Part shown: positions 5,431-6,792 of the stretch, in pieces
Position numbering within the stretch: position 1 is the stretch's first letter
Layout: the number at the start of each line of letters is the position of its first letter
Assembly: GCA_031290055.1 (NCBI GenBank)
Contig: JAITOH010000025.1
Location: forward strand, 1 to 6,792
Reading direction: 5' to 3'
DNA from: Endomicrobium sp.
GTDB taxonomy: Bacteria > Elusimicrobiota > Endomicrobiia > Endomicrobiales > Endomicrobiaceae
DNA: 6,792 nucleotides
Position numbers and translations under genes: made by a program
Notes under the pieces: model-generated
Seen by the model: the letters and a program-made list of their open reading frames with translations, nothing else
What the model was told of the DNA's origin: nothing
The model's database searches: none

Positions 5431-5947
5431 AATTATATTTATGTTTCATGAAAGTTGTTATATTCTTTTATGCAAAAATACTAGCAGATTGTTTGTCTTA
5501 CATGCTCTTATCTAATTTGTAGTGCATTATAGCTGCATCAAACATACTTTGTATATAAATTTTTTTTATCTATAAAGTTTGGACTTGTTTAAATACTAAG
5601 TTGTAAACTCAAATCATCGATATTTTATAAGGTTTGCATGGTTTATTTTATAGTAGTTGGCATTTAGTTTTTACAATAATTAACTCTTTGTAGTTAAAAT
5701 GGATTAATATGTAAGTTTAGTTTGTACAACACAATATATGATTATATAAATTTAAAAACAGAATGAAATGTAAAAGTTATCTACAATATACTCAAAAAAA
5801 CAGTGCAGTCATTTTAACATTATGTTGCAAAATAATAATTAATTAAAATTTATTGAGAAATTGATTTACTGAGTGAGTTTTGGTATGATCACCTACAAAC
5901 AAAAAAGCAACTTTATATGAAGTAAAGGAGAGGAGCAAGCGATTATT
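5431..5947. other. Long AT-rich intergenic region before argF
   Basis: This 517-base stretch has stops in all frames at short intervals and no ORF with coding character or a ribosome-binding site. No tRNA T-arm motif, rRNA, CRISPR or IS end was seen. The right end carries the argF promoter and ribosome-binding site. A second promoter-like match, TTGTAC (5722-5727), 17 bases, TATAAA (5745-5750), lies in the middle and may be chance. The rest may be a decayed gene, an unrecognised small RNA or plain spacer; nothing in it can be named. Confidence 0.6.
5861..5889 (+). promoter_or_regulatory. Promoter of argF
   Basis: TTGATT (5861-5866), a 17-base spacer and TATGAT (5884-5889), with TG one base before the -10 (TGGTATGAT, extended -10). 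Transcription would start near 5896, about 50 bases before the argF ATG. This is the best promoter match in the window. I see no convincing ARG-box, although an AT-rich stretch lies just upstream (5827-5855). Confidence 0.6.
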
Positions 5948-6792
5948 ATGGTTAAAAAGAATTTGTTATCAATTTATGATTTGTCTTCAAAAGAAATAAA
6001 ATTTTTATTAGATCAGGCATTTGAGTTTAAAATTAAAAAAAAATACATTGATGTTTTTAAGGGTAAGACGTTAGGATTGATATTTGAAAAGCCTTCTACG
6101 AGAACATTGGTTTCTTTTGCGACAGCAATAGCGCAACTTGGAGGAATGCCTATTGTTCTTAGTACAGATAAACTTCAGCGCAAAAGAGGTGAATCTATAC
6201 ATGATACTGCAATTGTTTTATCGCGCTATTTAAGCGGTATTGTAATAAGGGCTTTTAAACACCAGGAATTAGAGGAGTTTGCAAAATATTCTTCTGTTCC
6301 GATTATAAACGGCCTTACAGATTACGAACATCCTTGCCAAGTCTTGGCTGATATTATGACTATTAAAGAATTTTATAAAATAAAAACGATTGATTCTTTA
6401 AAAAAAATCAAAATTGTTTATGTAGGAGATAGTAATAATATTGCAAATTCACTTCTTGCGACAGCTGCTGTTTTAGGACTAGATTTTACGCTAATATCCC
6501 CTAAAGAATATTCTCCTGATAAGGGAATATTAGATAAAGCTTTAGGATATACATCTTTAACCAATGCTGAAATTAAAATTACAAACGACCTCAGTGCTGT
6601 AAAAAATGCTGATGTATTATATACAGATGTATGGACGTCAATGGGTTTTGAAACCGAAGAGAAAAAAAGAAAAAAAATTTTTAGTCCCTATCAGATAAAT
6701 AGCGAACTATTAAAAAAAACTTCTTCAAAATGCATTGTTCTTCATTGTCTTCCAGCTTTACGAGGTGAAGAAATTACTGCTGAAATCATGGA
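5948..6792 (+). CDS. argF: Ornithine carbamoyltransferase, 5' part (partial)
   Basis: Converts ornithine and carbamoyl phosphate to citrulline in arginine synthesis; cytoplasmic, trimeric in the family. The window holds 281 complete codons with no stop, out of roughly 300-310 expected, so only the C-terminal tip is missing. Motifs seen are FEKPSTRT (46-53, carbamoyl-phosphate loop), RGES (80-83), HPCQVLAD (128-135), VGDSNNIANSL (159-169), DVWTSMG (227-233, the SMG ornithine loop) and HCLPALRGEE (266-275). HPCQ with the SMG loop and HCLP separates it from aspartate carbamoyltransferase. Conserved positions differ: STRTR-VSFE reads STRTL-VSFA and HCLPAHRGEE reads HCLPALRGEE. The core ligand residues remain. 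The ATG at 5948 is the first in-frame ATG after a stop at 5918. GGAG lies 12 bases upstream, a slightly long spacing, with a second AAAGGAG before it. A run of nine A falls at Lys30-32. Confidence 0.93.
   Translation, partial: MVKKNLLSIYDLSSKEIKFLLDQAFEFKIKKKYIDVFKGKTLGLIFEKPSTRTLVSFATAIAQLGGMPIVLSTDKLQRKRGESIHDTAIVLSRYLSGIVIRAFKHQELEEFAKYSSVPIINGLTDYEHPCQVLADIMTIKEFYKIKTIDSLKKIKIVYVGDSNNIANSLLATAAVLGLDFTLISPKEYSPDKGILDKALGYTSLTNAEIKITNDLSAVKNADVLYTDVWTSMGFETEEKKRKKIFSPYQINSELLKKTSSKCIVLHCLPALRGEEITAEIM

Noticed and set aside
5498..5545. 15-codon minus-strand ORF (MFDAAIMHYKLDKSM)
   Set aside because: The peptide looks protein-like, but it is too short, has no ribosome-binding site and does not continue in another frame. 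It might be a gene remnant, which cannot be supported here.
5680..5697. Inverted repeat TTAACT-N6-AGTTAA
   Set aside because: A 6-bp AT-rich stem with no U-run on either strand, expected by chance in a 500-base AT-rich spacer.
5776..5784. TTATCTACA, one mismatch from a DnaA box
   Set aside because: Single and imperfect, with no cluster of boxes and no origin-linked genes, so no replication origin is claimed.
5763..5846. 27-codon ORF upstream of argF, considered as an arginine leader peptide
   Set aside because: It has no run of arginine codons, no ribosome-binding site and no attenuator hairpin after it.

Overview
The window is AT-rich bacterial DNA, roughly one third G+C by eye. Two gene sets point to the host. 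A heptose-activating enzyme (HldE C-terminal type) indicates a Gram-negative cell with LPS. A split glycine decarboxylase (GcvPA/GcvPB), a free-standing ThiD2 kinase, a ThiC with a short C-terminal cysteine motif and a DUF4416 protein suggest a deep-branching Gram-negative lineage. Homopolymer runs of 9-10 A or T occur inside five genes, as in AT-drifted symbiont genomes. An Elusimicrobiota/Endomicrobium-like bacterium would fit, but this is inference from gene content, not an identification.

Layout. Positions 1-4247 hold a rightward series: the 3' end of gcvPA, gcvPB, the heptose-1-phosphate adenylyltransferase, thiD2 (overlapping the previous gene by 8 bases) and, after a 191-base gap with its own likely promoter, thiC. 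A weak terminator follows thiC. A short gene for an exported protein of unknown function (4315-4788) lies convergently on the minus strand. A 108-base divergent spacer, with an extended -10 promoter and an inverted repeat, separates it from a rightward DUF4416 gene (4897-5430). A 517-base AT-rich spacer with no convincing gene follows. It ends in a good promoter and ribosome-binding site for argF (ornithine carbamoyltransferase), which runs off the right edge.

How the genes work together. GcvPA and GcvPB form the P-protein of the glycine cleavage system. The adenylyltransferase makes ADP-heptose for the LPS core. ThiC makes HMP-P and ThiD2 phosphorylates it to HMP-PP, so the two neighbours cover the pyrimidine branch of thiamin synthesis. 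ArgF makes citrulline for arginine synthesis. These are mostly housekeeping functions. No defence system, mobile element, CRISPR array, rRNA or tRNA was seen. The least explained parts are the exported orphan protein with its A10 tract, the divergent control region, the DUF4416 protein and the long spacer before argF.
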